This document shows positions 43,739-52,015 of a stretch of DNA of 64,000 bases, piece after piece; position 1 is the first letter of the stretch; every line of letters starts with the position of its first letter. This DNA comes from Priestia megaterium. Its GTDB lineage: Bacteria; Bacillota; Bacilli; Bacillales; Bacillaceae_H. The notes under the pieces were generated by a model, which was given only the letters and a program-made list of their open reading frames with translations, was not told where the DNA came from and did not search any database. The position numbers were made by a program, and so were the translations under genes. Where the stretch lies: assembly GCF_009497655.1 (NCBI RefSeq), contig NZ_CP023317.1, positions 1,827,501-1,891,500 on the forward strand, written 5' to 3'.

Positions 43739-43830
43739 GGGTCAAATTTAAAATGAAAAATAAGAAAAAATATTTGAATAATTATATGATTTCTTATATA
43801 ATAGCGAAAAGGATGAGGAGTTGACTTGTA

Positions 43831-44028
43831 ATGGAAAACTATACGTCCCGCAAAATGACACGAGAAGAAGTAAAAGTATCAGACGCGACAGCAGCTCAAC
43901 TAGTGCTAAACAAATCTCTTCGTGACTTTAAAAAAGCACAGCTTTTACTGCAAATCGATCAGTCTTTAGAAAAAAGAGATAAAGAAACTTTTTTACGTTT
44001 AACTGAAGAGTTAAAAGAAGTTTGTTAA
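43831..44028 (+). CDS. IDEAL-domain small protein
   Basis: A 65-aa protein whose C-terminal half, AQLLLQIDQSLEKRDKETFL followed by LTEELKEV, fits the IDEAL domain (a two-helix motif named after its core sequence). The domain occurs in Bacillales proteins such as YpiB-like ones and in short stand-alone proteins of unknown role. SD AGGATGAGGAG is present. A terminator follows. Confidence 0.75.
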   Translation: MENYTSRKMTREEVKVSDATAAQLVLNKSLRDFKKAQLLLQIDQSLEKRDKETFLRLTEELKEVC

Positions 44029-44051
44029 ATAACCTACTAACATAAACAATC

Positions 44052-44084
44052 AGCCTTTGCTTCTAGTGAGCAAAGGCTTTTTAT
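44052..44084 (+). terminator. Terminator after the IDEAL gene
   Basis: AGCCTTTGC (44052-44060) pairs with GCAAAGGCT (44070-44078), then a T run. Confidence 0.88.
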
Positions 44085-44132
44085 ATGGAAAAAAACGGAT
44101 AAATGTTTTGTTTTTTCTGAAAGCGGTAAAAG

Positions 44133-44197
44133 TATAGTATGGATGATAAAGCAAAAATCAAGAAGTCTCTTACTTTATTATTTTTTGCTTTATCATC
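44133..44197 (+). promoter_or_regulatory. Promoter-proximal 16-bp inverted repeat upstream of the second uspA
   Basis: GATGATAAAGCAAAAA (44142-44157) and its exact reverse complement at 44182-44197 enclose 24 bp. A -10-like TATAGT sits at 44133-44138, so the inverted repeat would fall in the first part of the 5' untranslated RNA as a stable stem-loop 58 bp before the start codon. A weak sigma-B-like alternative (GTTTTG-N14-GGTAAA) lies just upstream. Role unknown: RNA stability, regulation or protein binding. Confidence 0.6.
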
Positions 44198-44254
44198 TAC
44201 AGCATCTAGATGGTAATACATCATGTAAGAACAAAAAGAGAGAGGGTTCTTGAT

Positions 44255-44674
44255 ATGTATAACAAAATCTTAGTCGCCTTTGATGGTTCCGCACCTTCTA
44301 TTCGTGCTCTTCAACATGCAAGTAAACTAGCTGAAAGCGTAAATGCTAATAAGCTGACAATTGTACATATTAAGGAAAGAATTCACTTGCAGCAGCCTGT
44401 TTTTAGCGTTGACTTGGACGCACTGATAGAAGAAGAAAACCGCGATATTTTATCTGAAGCTCACAATCATTTAACTCAATCAGGTATTCCATATGAGGCA
44501 TACGGTGTAGAAGGCACTGCTTCAAAGAAAATTATTGAATACGCATGTGACAATCAACAAGACGTCATTGTGATAGGAAGCCGAGGAAAGGGCTTTGTTA
44601 AAGAGACCTTTCTAGGAAGTGTAAGTCACGAAGTTGCTCAATCCGCAGAATGTCCTGTTATTATTGTTAAATAA
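44255..44674 (+). CDS. Universal stress protein, UspA family (second copy)
   Basis: A 139-aa Usp-domain protein: YNKILVAFDGSAPSIRALQH at the N-terminus and the ATP-loop G-x2-G-x9-G-S in GSRGKGFVKETFLGS, closing with CPVIIVK. The start at 44255 follows AGAGAGAGGG; an in-frame ATG at 44210 is unlikely because the Usp fold begins at YNKI. It is shorter than the first copy, lacking its acidic tail, and has a different control region with a long inverted repeat. It ends in repeat copy E. Confidence 0.93.
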   Translation: MYNKILVAFDGSAPSIRALQHASKLAESVNANKLTIVHIKERIHLQQPVFSVDLDALIEEENRDILSEAHNHLTQSGIPYEAYGVEGTASKKIIEYACDNQQDVIVIGSRGKGFVKETFLGSVSHEVAQSAECPVIIVK

Positions 44675-44677
44675 AAA

Positions 44678-45025
44678 GAGGCTGAGGCAAATTTAGTTAA
44701 AGAAAAATCCGAACGATGAATCGAGATTCTTGATGGAGAATCCAACTCGTTTGGATTTTTTTATTGGTATGGTGAACGTAGGTTTCATGTATATAGTTGC
44801 TTCTAGCAGTTGATTGGAGGGTAAGACGAAGACTCCTGCGGGGAAAGCGGAACAGGTGAGACCCCGCAGGAGCGCAAGCAACGAGGAGGCTCAGCGGCCG
44901 CCCGCGGAAAGCGAAGTCTTGCACGGAAATCAACTGCGGTGTGACCAGTAATTTATACTAGCTCCCTTATCCAATTTGCTCGTCTTTAGATTAGAGTGAT
45001 TTTGTTATGTCTCAATCTCTTTTTG
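44678..45025 (+). repeat. Dispersed intergenic repeat, copy E (full length)
   Basis: Starts GAGGCTGAGGCAAATTTAG, then the CCGAACGA hairpin with T run at about 44704-44762 (terminator for uspA). It continues CTTCTAGCAGTTGATTGGAG and a structured core in which CTCCTGCGGGG pairs with CCCCGCAGGAG. Next is GGCTCAGCGGCCGCCCGCGG, then GAAGTCTTGCACGGAAATCA, then a tail with GTCTTTAGATTAGAGTGATT. AAGACT at the start and AGTCTT at the end of the core can close a multi-branched RNA. Two frames crossing it are not genes. Confidence 0.88.
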
Positions 45026-45216
45026 CTTTTGGATTATGTATTGCTGCACGCTTCGTAAGTTCGAAATTTGCTGTATGATAAACTTACTTCATACGCTAAG
45101 CTGTCAGATACCCGTGGTAAAATGTCAAAGAATAATCGTTATTTAATTAGGTATGTTTTATTCTGCACAGTTTCTTCATTTATTACTTTTATAATGAAAG
45201 CAAGGGATGTGAATAA

Positions 45217-46593
45217 ATGAATCGTATTTCTATTAAGCTTGGACTCTTGTTTTTAATGTTCATTTTACTAATTGAAGCCGCTCTCTTTTTCTATTTATAT
45301 AGCGGTCTTGCCAATACACGAATTTCAGAGGAGCTGCAAAGCTTGCGTTTAAGAGGAAACAGTCACCGGGAAGTATTAGAGAAGCATCATGATTCTGCTA
45401 CGCTTAACCATGTTGCACTGATGGAATCAGAAGCAGAAACTGATGTTATCATAACGGATAAAACAGGGGAAATTATCAGTTCATCTAGACCTTTAATTCA
45501 AGGTGCAAGAAAAGCAGTAGAGAAATGGAAAGGAAAGTCTCTTACATATAAAGGTGAAATTATGCAAGGCGACTGGAAAAGCAAACCTTATATCGCCACG
45601 GCATCACCTATTAAAGAAGGCCATCAACAGTTCGGAACGGTTTATATGTTCAAAAACACAAAGGATATTCACGAAATGATTGCGAGACTACAGCATCATT
45701 TTTACGTAGCGGGAGCTGTGTCCGTTTTATTTTCCATTGTGACTATTTTTGCTCTGTCTAAATTTATAACCGCTCCTTTAATCAAAATGAAAAAAGCAAC
45801 TGAGAAGCTGAGTCAAGGAGATTTGTCTGTGAAACTTGGCGCTCATTCAAGAGATGAACTCGGACAATTAGGAATGTCCATTCAGTCGTTAGCGAATGAG
45901 CTGCAGCGGTTACGAAAAGAGCGAAATGAATTTTTAAGCAGCATTTCACATGAACTTCAAACGCCTTTGATGTATTTAAAGGGCTATGCAGACGTAGCAA
46001 GAAGGCCTTCTAATACACCGCAAGAACGTGATAAGTATCTTGCTATTGTGGAAGAAGAAGCAGGAAGAATTTCACAGTTAGTCAAAGATTTGTTTCAGCT
46101 GGCGCAGCTGGATCAGCATACATTTTTTATTCAAAAACAAAAAGTAGAGCTAGCTACGTATTTGCACACCGTATGCGCGCATTTTCATTTAGCTTTAAAA
46201 GAAAAGGAGATGGAGCTGGAGATAAGCTGCCCTCAAGGTCTTTACGTTTCACTAGATCCTGAAAGATTTCAGCAAGTGATTATCAATTTACTTGATAACG
46301 CAATGAACTATTCAAAAGAAGAGACCAAAATTGATTTAAGTGTAAAAAAATCAGCTGAATCATTGACAATAACTCTTAAAGATCAAGGAATAGGCATTCC
46401 AGAAAAAGATCTACCTTACGTATTTGACAAGCTGTATCGAGTGGAAAAATCCCGCTCGAGAAAAAGCGGAGGCTACGGATTAGGTTTATCAATTGTAAAG
46501 GAGATTGTAGAAGCTCATGGAGGAGAAATAACAATCACAAGCGAGACGGGAAAAGGTACGACTGTAGAGATTGTATTAAGAGAGGATGGATAG
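45217..46593 (+). CDS. Sensor histidine kinase
   Basis: A 458-aa membrane kinase. Two membrane helices (about 7-29 and 163-182) flank an extracellular sensing domain. HAMP follows (about 183-235), then the HisKA phospho-acceptor H245 in SSISHELQTP. The ATP-binding domain has the N box NLLDNAMNYS, the G1 box DQGIGIP, the F box and the G2 box GYGLGLSIV. It autophosphorylates and passes the phosphate to the regulator downstream. Signal unknown; the neighbouring copper operon suggests metal or envelope stress, as inference. A TATAAT lies about 30 bp upstream of the start. Gene order kinase-then-regulator is less usual. Confidence 0.9.
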   Translation: MNRISIKLGLLFLMFILLIEAALFFYLYSGLANTRISEELQSLRLRGNSHREVLEKHHDSATLNHVALMESEAETDVIITDKTGEIISSSRPLIQGARKAVEKWKGKSLTYKGEIMQGDWKSKPYIATASPIKEGHQQFGTVYMFKNTKDIHEMIARLQHHFYVAGAVSVLFSIVTIFALSKFITAPLIKMKKATEKLSQGDLSVKLGAHSRDELGQLGMSIQSLANELQRLRKERNEFLSSISHELQTPLMYLKGYADVARRPSNTPQERDKYLAIVEEEAGRISQLVKDLFQLAQLDQHTFFIQKQKVELATYLHTVCAHFHLALKEKEMELEISCPQGLYVSLDPERFQQVIINLLDNAMNYSKEETKIDLSVKKSAESLTITLKDQGIGIPEKDLPYVFDKLYRVEKSRSRKSGGYGLGLSIVKEIVEAHGGEITITSETGKGTTVEIVLREDG

Positions 46594-46594
46594 G

Positions 46595-47275
46595 ATGGCA
46601 ACTATTTTATTAGTAGATGATGAAGCAAGGATGCTGGATTTACTAGAACTTTATCTGCTGCCCAATGGATTTACATGTATAAAATTTGAAAAAGGCACAG
46701 AAGCGCTGCGCTATCTTTATGAAGGTAACAAAGCAGATTTGATGTTATTAGATATTATGATGCCAAGCGAAGATGGGTGGGAGACTTGTCAAAAAGTAAG
46801 AAAAATGTCTGATCTACCGGTCATTATGCTCACAGCCCGCAGCCAAACGTTAGATGTAGTAAAAGGATTAAATATAGGGGCAGACGACTATATTACCAAA
46901 CCGTTTAGCGAAGAAGAATTGGTTGCACGTATCAGCGCGGTTCTTAGACGCTCCTCAAAAGAAAAGAATGAAATCACCTATAAAGGGTTAGTATGGAGCA
47001 AGGAAAATCACGTATTACAATATAAAGATCAGCAGATTCAAGTAACGCCTAAAGAGTTTGAATTGGTGGGGTTACTTCTTCAGCATTTAAATCGTGTGTT
47101 CAGCCGAGACGACTTGCTTGTGTTAGTGTGGGGATATGAGGCGGAGATTGGAGACCGTACTATTGACTCCCATGTGCGAAATGTTCGGGATAAGCTTAGA
47201 AAAGCGGGCTTTCCCGTAGACGAATACTTGCAAACCGTATGGGGAATAGGCTATAAGTGGGTTGATGTTAGTTGA
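46595..47275 (+). CDS. OmpR/PhoB-type response regulator
   Basis: A 226-aa regulator. The receiver domain has the acidic pair in LLVDDEAR and the phospho-acceptor D53 in LMLLDIMMPSEDG, with a Lys in YITKPFSEEE. The C-terminal winged helix has VTPKEFELVGLLLQ and RTIDSHVRNVRDKLRKAG, which fit the OmpR/PhoB class. It starts one base after the kinase stop (ATG 46595, behind AGAGGATGGATAGG), so the pair is translationally linked. Targets are unknown. Confidence 0.92.
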   Translation: MATILLVDDEARMLDLLELYLLPNGFTCIKFEKGTEALRYLYEGNKADLMLLDIMMPSEDGWETCQKVRKMSDLPVIMLTARSQTLDVVKGLNIGADDYITKPFSEEELVARISAVLRRSSKEKNEITYKGLVWSKENHVLQYKDQQIQVTPKEFELVGLLLQHLNRVFSRDDLLVLVWGYEAEIGDRTIDSHVRNVRDKLRKAGFPVDEYLQTVWGIGYKWVDVS

Positions 47276-47345
47276 AAATGATATGAGCATAGCTACTGAA
47301 ATTGGTGAAAAGATAAAGTAAGCAGAAGCCAGCTTTTCGCTTTAC

Positions 47346-47367
47346 ATAGGGTAGGGGGGTATAGTAT
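47346..47367 (+). promoter_or_regulatory. CsoR-type operator upstream of csoR
   Basis: AGGGTAGGGGGGTATAGTAT is a G-rich pseudo-palindrome like B. subtilis CsoR operators (TACCC...GGGGGTATGGTA). TATAGT inside it may be the -10 box. It lies 28 bp before csoR, so copper-responsive autoregulation is expected. Confidence 0.6.
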
Positions 47368-47394
47368 CATGAAGTTATGAAGGGAGGATGTTAG

Positions 47395-47727
47395 ATGGTC
47401 GAAGCGAATCACATGAATAGTGAAGAAAAATGTTGTACGATAAATAGTGAAAGAAAAAGTCACCATTCTCCAGAAGTGAAAAAAAACCTAACAAGCCGAT
47501 TAAATCGAATTGAAGGACAAATTCGAGGAATTAAAGGATTAATTGAAAAAGATACGTATTGTGACGACGTGATTACTCAAATCGCAGCTGCGCAGTCTGC
47601 TTTGAATAGTGTAAGTAAAATTTTGCTTGAAGGTCACTTGAAGCATTGCATTGTAGAACGTGTGCAAGATGGTGATGAAGAAGTAGTGGATGAATTATTA
47701 ACAACCATTAAACGATTAATGAAATAA
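47395..47727 (+). CDS. csoR: Copper-sensing repressor CsoR
   Basis: A 110-aa all-helical DUF156 regulator. The Cu(I) ligands C56, H81 and C85 (DTYCDDV and EGHLKHC) keep exactly the C-x24-H-x3-C spacing of B. subtilis CsoR. The helix LTSRLNRIEGQIRGIKGLIE is the family signature. An N-terminal extension with two extra cysteines (EKCCTIN) is unusual in the shorter relatives. Cu(I) binding releases it from DNA and turns on copZ and copA. SD GGGAGG precedes the ATG. Confidence 0.94.
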   Translation: MVEANHMNSEEKCCTINSERKSHHSPEVKKNLTSRLNRIEGQIRGIKGLIEKDTYCDDVITQIAAAQSALNSVSKILLEGHLKHCIVERVQDGDEEVVDELLTTIKRLMK

Positions 47728-47741
47728 AGGAGATGCTAGAA

Positions 47742-47948
47742 ATGGAAAACGTAACATTATCAGTACAAGGAATGTCTTGCGGTCATTGTGTCAAAGCTGT
47801 TGAAGGCGGCGTAGGCGAACTTAATGGCGTTAAAAGCGTAGAAGTAAGCTTAGAAGATGCAAAAGTAACGGTTGCATTTGATCCAAGTCAAGTAACGGTC
47901 GAAGATATTAAAGAAGCTATTGATGACCAAGGTTATGAAGTAGCATAA
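47742..47948 (+). CDS. copZ: Copper chaperone CopZ
   Basis: A 68-aa heavy-metal-associated domain with the metal-binding GMSCGHC near residues 10-16 and typical strand pattern (VTLSVQGM, VEVSLEDAKVTVAF, IDDQGYEV). It carries Cu(I) to CopA in the cytoplasm. ATG at 47742 is preferred to 47733 because AAAGGAG then has proper spacing. It lies 14 bp after csoR. Confidence 0.94.
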   Translation: MENVTLSVQGMSCGHCVKAVEGGVGELNGVKSVEVSLEDAKVTVAFDPSQVTVEDIKEAIDDQGYEVA

Positions 47949-47956
47949 ACAGCATC

Positions 47957-47978
47957 GCGTGCGAATACCTTCGCACGC
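47957..47978 (+). terminator. Hairpin between copZ and copA without a T run
   Basis: GCGTGCGA (47957-47964) pairs with TCGCACGC (47971-47978), a GC-rich 8-bp stem, but TTGATTT follows instead of a T run. Likely a partial terminator or mRNA-stability element giving more copZ than copA. Confidence 0.5.
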
Positions 47979-47995
47979 TTGATTTAAGAGAAAAA

Positions 47996-48014
47996 TATAC
48001 CCCTTGTAGGTATA
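47996..48014 (+). promoter_or_regulatory. Possible second CsoR operator, directly before copA
   Basis: TATACCCCTTGTAGGTATA is an imperfect dyad (TATACC...GGTATA) with a C-rich half, resembling CsoR-type sites. It is 20 bp ahead of the copA start and could give copA a separate copper-responsive promoter. Confidence 0.45.
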
Positions 48015-48033
48015 TAACAGGAGGCGAAACGCG

Positions 48034-50451
48034 GTGAGTGATAAACAAAAAGAAGCCACCTTGCAAGTTACGGGTATGACGTGCGCAGCGTGTTCTAACC
48101 GGATTGAAAAAGGGTTAAAAAAAATAGAAGGTGTAAAAGAAGCAAACGTGAATTTGGCTTTGGAAAGATCTACTATCATATTTGATCCGTCTAAAACAAG
48201 TCCACAGGCCTTTGAAGAAAAAATCGAAAAGCTTGGGTACGGAGTTGTAAGTGAAAAAGCCGAATTTGCTATTACGGGCATGACGTGCGCCGCTTGTTCG
48301 ACTCGTATTGAAAAAGGGTTAAACAAATTAGAAGGCGTGACAAAGGCAAGTGTTAACCTTGCTTTAGAAACGGCTTCTGTTGAATACAGCCCTTCTCAAA
48401 TAGATCCGCAAGACATAACGCAGCGAGTTGAAAAGCTTGGATACGGAGCCAAGCTAAAGTCAGAAGAAAAAGAAGAAGAGCAAAGCTACAGAGAAAAAGA
48501 ACTGAGTAAACAAAAAGGAAAGTTTTGGTTTTCATTTATTTTAAGCGTACCGTTATTATGGGCAATGGTTAGTCATTTTACGTTTACGTCGTTTATTCCT
48601 TTGCCTCATATGCTGATGAATCCATGGGTTCAGCTCGCTTTAGCTACGCCTGTTCAATTCGTCGTAGGGAAGCAATTTTATATAGGTGCATTTAAAGCTC
48701 TTCGTAACAAAAGTGCCAACATGGATGTTTTAGTAGCACTAGGTACAAGCGCAGCTTATTTCTATAGTTTATACTCTTCTCTTAAATCGCTTGGCTCATC
48801 TGCTCATACTACTCAGCTTTACTATGAAACGAGTGCTATATTAATTACGCTGATTCTTTTAGGGAAATTATTTGAAGCCAATGCCAAAGGCCGTTCTTCA
48901 GAAGCAATTAAAAAGATGATGGGTTTACAAGCTAAAACGGCCGTTGTAGTAAGAGACGGAGCGGAAATTGAAATTCCAGTGGAAGAAGTGCAAAAAGGCG
49001 AAGTTATTTTTATTAAACCCGGTGAAAAAGTACCTGTAGACGGAGAGATTATTGAAGGACAATCGGCTTTAGATGAGTCCATGCTGACAGGGGAAAGCGT
49101 ACCGGTAGATAAAAGCATTGGAGATAAAGTAATTGGAGCCACACTCAATAAAAATGGTTTTCTAAAAATAAAAGCTACAAACGTTGGAAAAGAGACGGCG
49201 CTTGCGCAAATTATTAAAGTAGTAGAAGAAGCGCAGGGGTCTAAAGCCCCTATTCAGAGATTAGCTGATTATATTTCAGGTATATTCGTGCCAATTGTGG
49301 TTGGAATTGCTCTTCTTACGTTCTTTGTCTGGTACATTTGGATTGTGCCTGGCGAATTTGCACCGGCTTTAGAAAAGCTTATCGCCGTATTAGTGATCGC
49401 ATGTCCATGCGCATTAGGTTTAGCTACTCCAACTTCCATTATGGCGGGGTCGGGCCGCGCAGCAGAATTTGGTATTTTGTTTAAAGGCGGCGAGCATTTA
49501 GAAGCGACGCATAAAATCGATACGATTCTTTTAGATAAAACGGGAACTGTTACAAATGGAACGCCTGAGCTAACCGATGTACGTATTGCACAGGGCTACG
49601 AAGAAAATGAGCTATTACAGTTAGTTGCATCAGCTGAGCGTTTATCGGAGCATCCTCTAGCTCAAGCACTCGTAGCAGGTATAAAAAATAAAGGTATAGA
49701 AATTCAAGATCCGTTATCTTTTGAAGCGATTCCAGGGCATGGAGTAAGGGCAACTGTACAAGAACGAGAGCTGTTAGTAGGAACAAGAAAGCTTATGAAC
49801 CAACATAAAGTGAATATTGATGCAGCTTTAGAAGAAATGACAAATTTAGAACGAGAAGGAAAAACGGCCATGCTCGTTGCTCTTGACGGAAAATATGCCG
49901 GCATGCTTGCTGTTGCAGACACTATTAAAGAGACTTCTCAAGAAGCAGTTTCTAGGTTAAAAGAGATGGGCTTAGAAGTGATGATGATTACCGGAGATAA
50001 TCGTCAAACAGCTCAGGCTATTGCGGTGCAAGCGGGTATTGAGCACGTTATAGCAGAAGTGTTGCCAGAAGGCAAAGCAGAAGAAGTGAAAAAGCTTCAG
50101 CAGCAAGGTAAAAAAGTCGCAATGGTAGGAGACGGTATTAACGATGCTCCTGCACTTGCGTTAGCTGATATTGGAATGGCCATCGGAACAGGAACGGATG
50201 TAGCGATGGAAGCCGCTGATATTACGCTGATGCGAGGAGACTTGATGAGCATTGCAGATGCGATTGAAATGAGTAGAAAAACGATTTCTAATATCAAGCA
50301 AAATCTATTCTGGGCGATGGGTTATAACACGCTCGGTATTCCAATTGCAGCAGTTGGGCTGTTAGCTCCTTGGGTTGCTGGTGCCGCGATGGCTTTTAGT
50401 TCTGTATCGGTTGTATTAAATGCACTGCGATTGCAGAGAGTGAGGCTATAA
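48034..50451 (+). CDS. copA: Copper-exporting P1B-type ATPase CopA
   Basis: An 805-aa P-type ATPase. Two N-terminal metal-binding domains each carry GMTCAAC (about residues 13-19 and 81-87). The membrane ion site is CPC in [12 protein letters not shown]. The phosphorylation motif is LDKTGTVT, the actuator has TGES, and the nucleotide and hinge regions show HPLAQALV and [11 protein letters not shown]. It pumps Cu(I) out of the cytoplasm. The GTG start follows ACAGGAGGCG. Operon order csoR-copZ-copA; a 24-codon frame follows immediately. Confidence 0.96.
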   Translation: MSDKQKEATLQVTGMTCAACSNRIEKGLKKIEGVKEANVNLALERSTIIFDPSKTSPQAFEEKIEKLGYGVVSEKAEFAITGMTCAACSTRIEKGLNKLEGVTKASVNLALETASVEYSPSQIDPQDITQRVEKLGYGAKLKSEEKEEEQSYREKELSKQKGKFWFSFILSVPLLWAMVSHFTFTSFIPLPHMLMNPWVQLALATPVQFVVGKQFYIGAFKALRNKSANMDVLVALGTSAAYFYSLYSSLKSLGSSAHTTQLYYETSAILITLILLGKLFEANAKGRSSEAIKKMMGLQAKTAVVVRDGAEIEIPVEEVQKGEVIFIKPGEKVPVDGEIIEGQSALDESMLTGESVPVDKSIGDKVIGATLNKNGFLKIKATNVGKETALAQIIKVVEEAQGSKAPIQRLADYISGIFVPIVVGIALLTFFVWYIWIVPGEFAPALEKLIAVLVIACPCALGLATPTSIMAGSGRAAEFGILFKGGEHLEATHKIDTILLDKTGTVTNGTPELTDVRIAQGYEENELLQLVASAERLSEHPLAQALVAGIKNKGIEIQDPLSFEAIPGHGVRATVQERELLVGTRKLMNQHKVNIDAALEEMTNLEREGKTAMLVALDGKYAGMLAVADTIKETSQEAVSRLKEMGLEVMMITGDNRQTAQAIAVQAGIEHVIAEVLPEGKAEEVKKLQQQGKKVAMVGDGINDAPALALADIGMAIGTGTDVAMEAADITLMRGDLMSIADAIEMSRKTISNIKQNLFWAMGYNTLGIPIAAVGLLAPWVAGAAMAFSSVSVVLNALRLQRVRL

Positions 50452-50454
50452 GGT

Positions 50455-50529
50455 ATGAAAAAGTGGATCATCTCAGCTATTTTGTACGTGCTTGCCGTTA
50501 TAGCAGTATATGCTGTGTGGGAAATATAA
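50455..50529 (+). CDS. 24-aa membrane peptide encoded right after copA
   Basis: ATG at 50455, three bases after the copA stop, opens MKKWIISAILYVLAVIAVYA followed by VWEI and TAA at 50529. It has two positive residues at the start, then a single membrane helix and an acidic end: a typical small membrane peptide. GAGTGAGG lies about nine bases ahead inside the copA end. Its place suggests translational coupling and a role in copper export or CopA stability, as inference. Confidence 0.55.
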   Translation: MKKWIISAILYVLAVIAVYAVWEI

Positions 50530-50579
50530 AGTGAAAAATATTTGGGTCACCAAGCCATTTTCGGTGAAAGTGATGTAAA

Positions 50580-50620
50580 ACAAAGCTGCTAAAGAATATT
50601 CTTTAGCAGCTTTGTCAGGT
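50580..50620 (-). terminator. Terminator overlapping the end of the leftward secreted-protein gene
   Basis: A 36-bp perfect palindrome (50580-50615, arms ACAAAGCTGCTAAAGAAT). On the minus strand TTTTAC follows. The stop codon of the gene ending at 50589 lies inside the stem. It may also act on read-through from copA. Confidence 0.8.
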
Positions 50621-51017
50621 GCAAGGAATTTTTTTGATTCAATTCATACCCTTTAAGATGAAGGTCTTCTGGATGCTTTTGCTGAGCAATTAACACATCA
50701 CGTCCATCATCCATAATCCAAATGAAATAATGACGGCTAGAACCATCTCCATAGGTAATGGTCATTTTGCAATCGATGCTCCCAGCAGATTCTTCATCTA
50801 AGAGAAGTTTCATGCGCTCAGCCTTTTTTATACTATTGGTGAATGTATTCATATCTTGTTCATCGATAAACGTTTTGAGTGTTTTCATTTTAATGGACGT
50901 TACTTCTATCTTTTGTACGCTAGGTGAGAGCGTGGACTGTGCGGAAGCAAAGGGGGCTCCCATCACCAAGCTAACTACAAGTAAGAGTGAGGATAGAGCA
51001 AAGCGTATTTTTAGCAT
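50589..51017 (-). CDS. Secreted protein of unknown function
   Basis: A 142-aa protein with a clear signal peptide (positive start, LLLVVSLVMG core, cleavage about ASA-Q near residue 27). The mature part of about 115 residues is Lys-rich, with two cysteines at most (one visible in GSIDCKMTITY). It has a strand-like region TYGDGSSRHYFIWIMDDGRD and helical ends. I do not recognise a family. AAAAGGAGGAAAG is an excellent SD. It is transcribed toward copA and away from the YdhK-like lipoprotein gene. Confidence 0.75.
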   Translation of the reverse strand: MLKIRFALSSLLLVVSLVMGAPFASAQSTLSPSVQKIEVTSIKMKTLKTFIDEQDMNTFTNSIKKAERMKLLLDEESAGSIDCKMTITYGDGSSRHYFIWIMDDGRDVLIAQQKHPEDLHLKGYELNQKNSLHLTKLLKNIL

Positions 51018-51245
51018 GTTTCTTTCCTCCTTTTATTTTTATACTTTTTCCTAGTGGTAAGTGTTTCATACGAAGGCCTTTTTTAGGCACAGGAAATTTT
51101 CGTACCTAATTACCTTCATCTTCACAAAATCTGCACAAAGTCTGGCTACAATAAAGAAAAGAAGAAGAGTATGCAAAGATAAGTTGTTTCTAAGGATTAA
51201 AGGATTTTTATTTTAAAATTTATTAGGTGGAAAAGAGGGACTGTC

Positions 51246-51803
51246 ATGAAAAAACAGCTATTTATTCTTGGTGCATCTGTCATTATTGGACTAAGCGGAT
51301 GCGGAAACGATTCTAGTCATGAAAAACCTTCAGCTGACAAAAATGAATCCATGCACGATCACTCAGAGATGAATCACTCTAGTTCAGGAGAGGTTCCAAA
51401 AGGATTAAAGCAAGCTGAAAATCCAACATATAAAGTTGGAGATAAAGCCGTTATGAAAGCTGATCATATGAAAGGCATGAACGAGGCTGAAGCAACGATT
51501 GTTGGTGCTTACGATACTACGGCCTATACCGTTTCGTATACGCCAAAGACTGGCGGGGAAAAAGTAAAAAATCATAAGTGGGTTATTCAAGAAGAAATAA
51601 AAGATGCGGGTAACGAGCAGTTAAAGCCAGGCAGCGAAGTGACGCTTGAAGCAGATCATATGAAAGGTATGAAAGGGGCAAAAGCAACGATTGATTCAGC
51701 CGAAAAAACAACGGTATATATGGTAGACTACACGCCGACTACAGGCGGAGAGAAAGTGAAAAATCATAAGTGGGTAACGGAAGATGAGCTTTCAGCAAAA
51801 TAG
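51246..51803 (+). CDS. YdhK-like lipoprotein with two DUF1541 repeats
   Basis: A 185-aa lipoprotein with lipobox LSGC and lipidated C19, then a linker rich in His and Met (MHDHSEMNHSS). Two repeats of about 55 residues follow (about 60-117 and 123-182), each with DHMKGM, an A-x-A-T-I strand, Y-T-P-x-T-G-G-E-K-V-K-N-H-K-W-V and an acidic end. This is the DUF1541/YdhK family. Its function is not settled. The His/Met-rich linker and the neighbouring cop genes suggest outer-surface copper binding, as inference. AGGTGGAAAAGAGG precedes the ATG. Confidence 0.88.
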   Translation: MKKQLFILGASVIIGLSGCGNDSSHEKPSADKNESMHDHSEMNHSSSGEVPKGLKQAENPTYKVGDKAVMKADHMKGMNEAEATIVGAYDTTAYTVSYTPKTGGEKVKNHKWVIQEEIKDAGNEQLKPGSEVTLEADHMKGMKGAKATIDSAEKTTVYMVDYTPTTGGEKVKNHKWVTEDELSAK

Positions 51804-51824
51804 ACTGTTAGCGAGAAAAAAGGC

Positions 51825-51960
51825 TGGACAGAAGTATTTTTGGTGAAAGAAGATCCGAACAATGAATCAAGATTCTTGATTGAGAATCTCGATTCATCGT
51901 TCGGATTTTTTATGGGTAGGGTGAGCTTAGGTTTTATGTAGTGTCTTCTAGCTGCGGTAT
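51825..51960 (+). repeat. Dispersed intergenic repeat, copy F (terminator head only)
   Basis: Lead AAAAGGCTGGACAGAAG and TGGTGAAAGAAGATCCGAAC, then a long hairpin: ATCCGAAC with the following AATGAATCAAGATTCT (51853-51876) pairs almost fully with 51883-51906. A T run and GGGTAGGGTGAGCTTAGG end it. It follows the YdhK-like gene by about 20 bp and supplies its terminator. Confidence 0.8.
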
Positions 51961-52015
51961 TAAGTAGAATGCTACGGTAATAAAACGAACAAACTACTGA
52001 TGAAAGGAGCTAGCT

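Noticed and set aside
44693-44933. Minus-strand frames of 62 and 78 codons
   Set aside because: Both read through repeat copy E.
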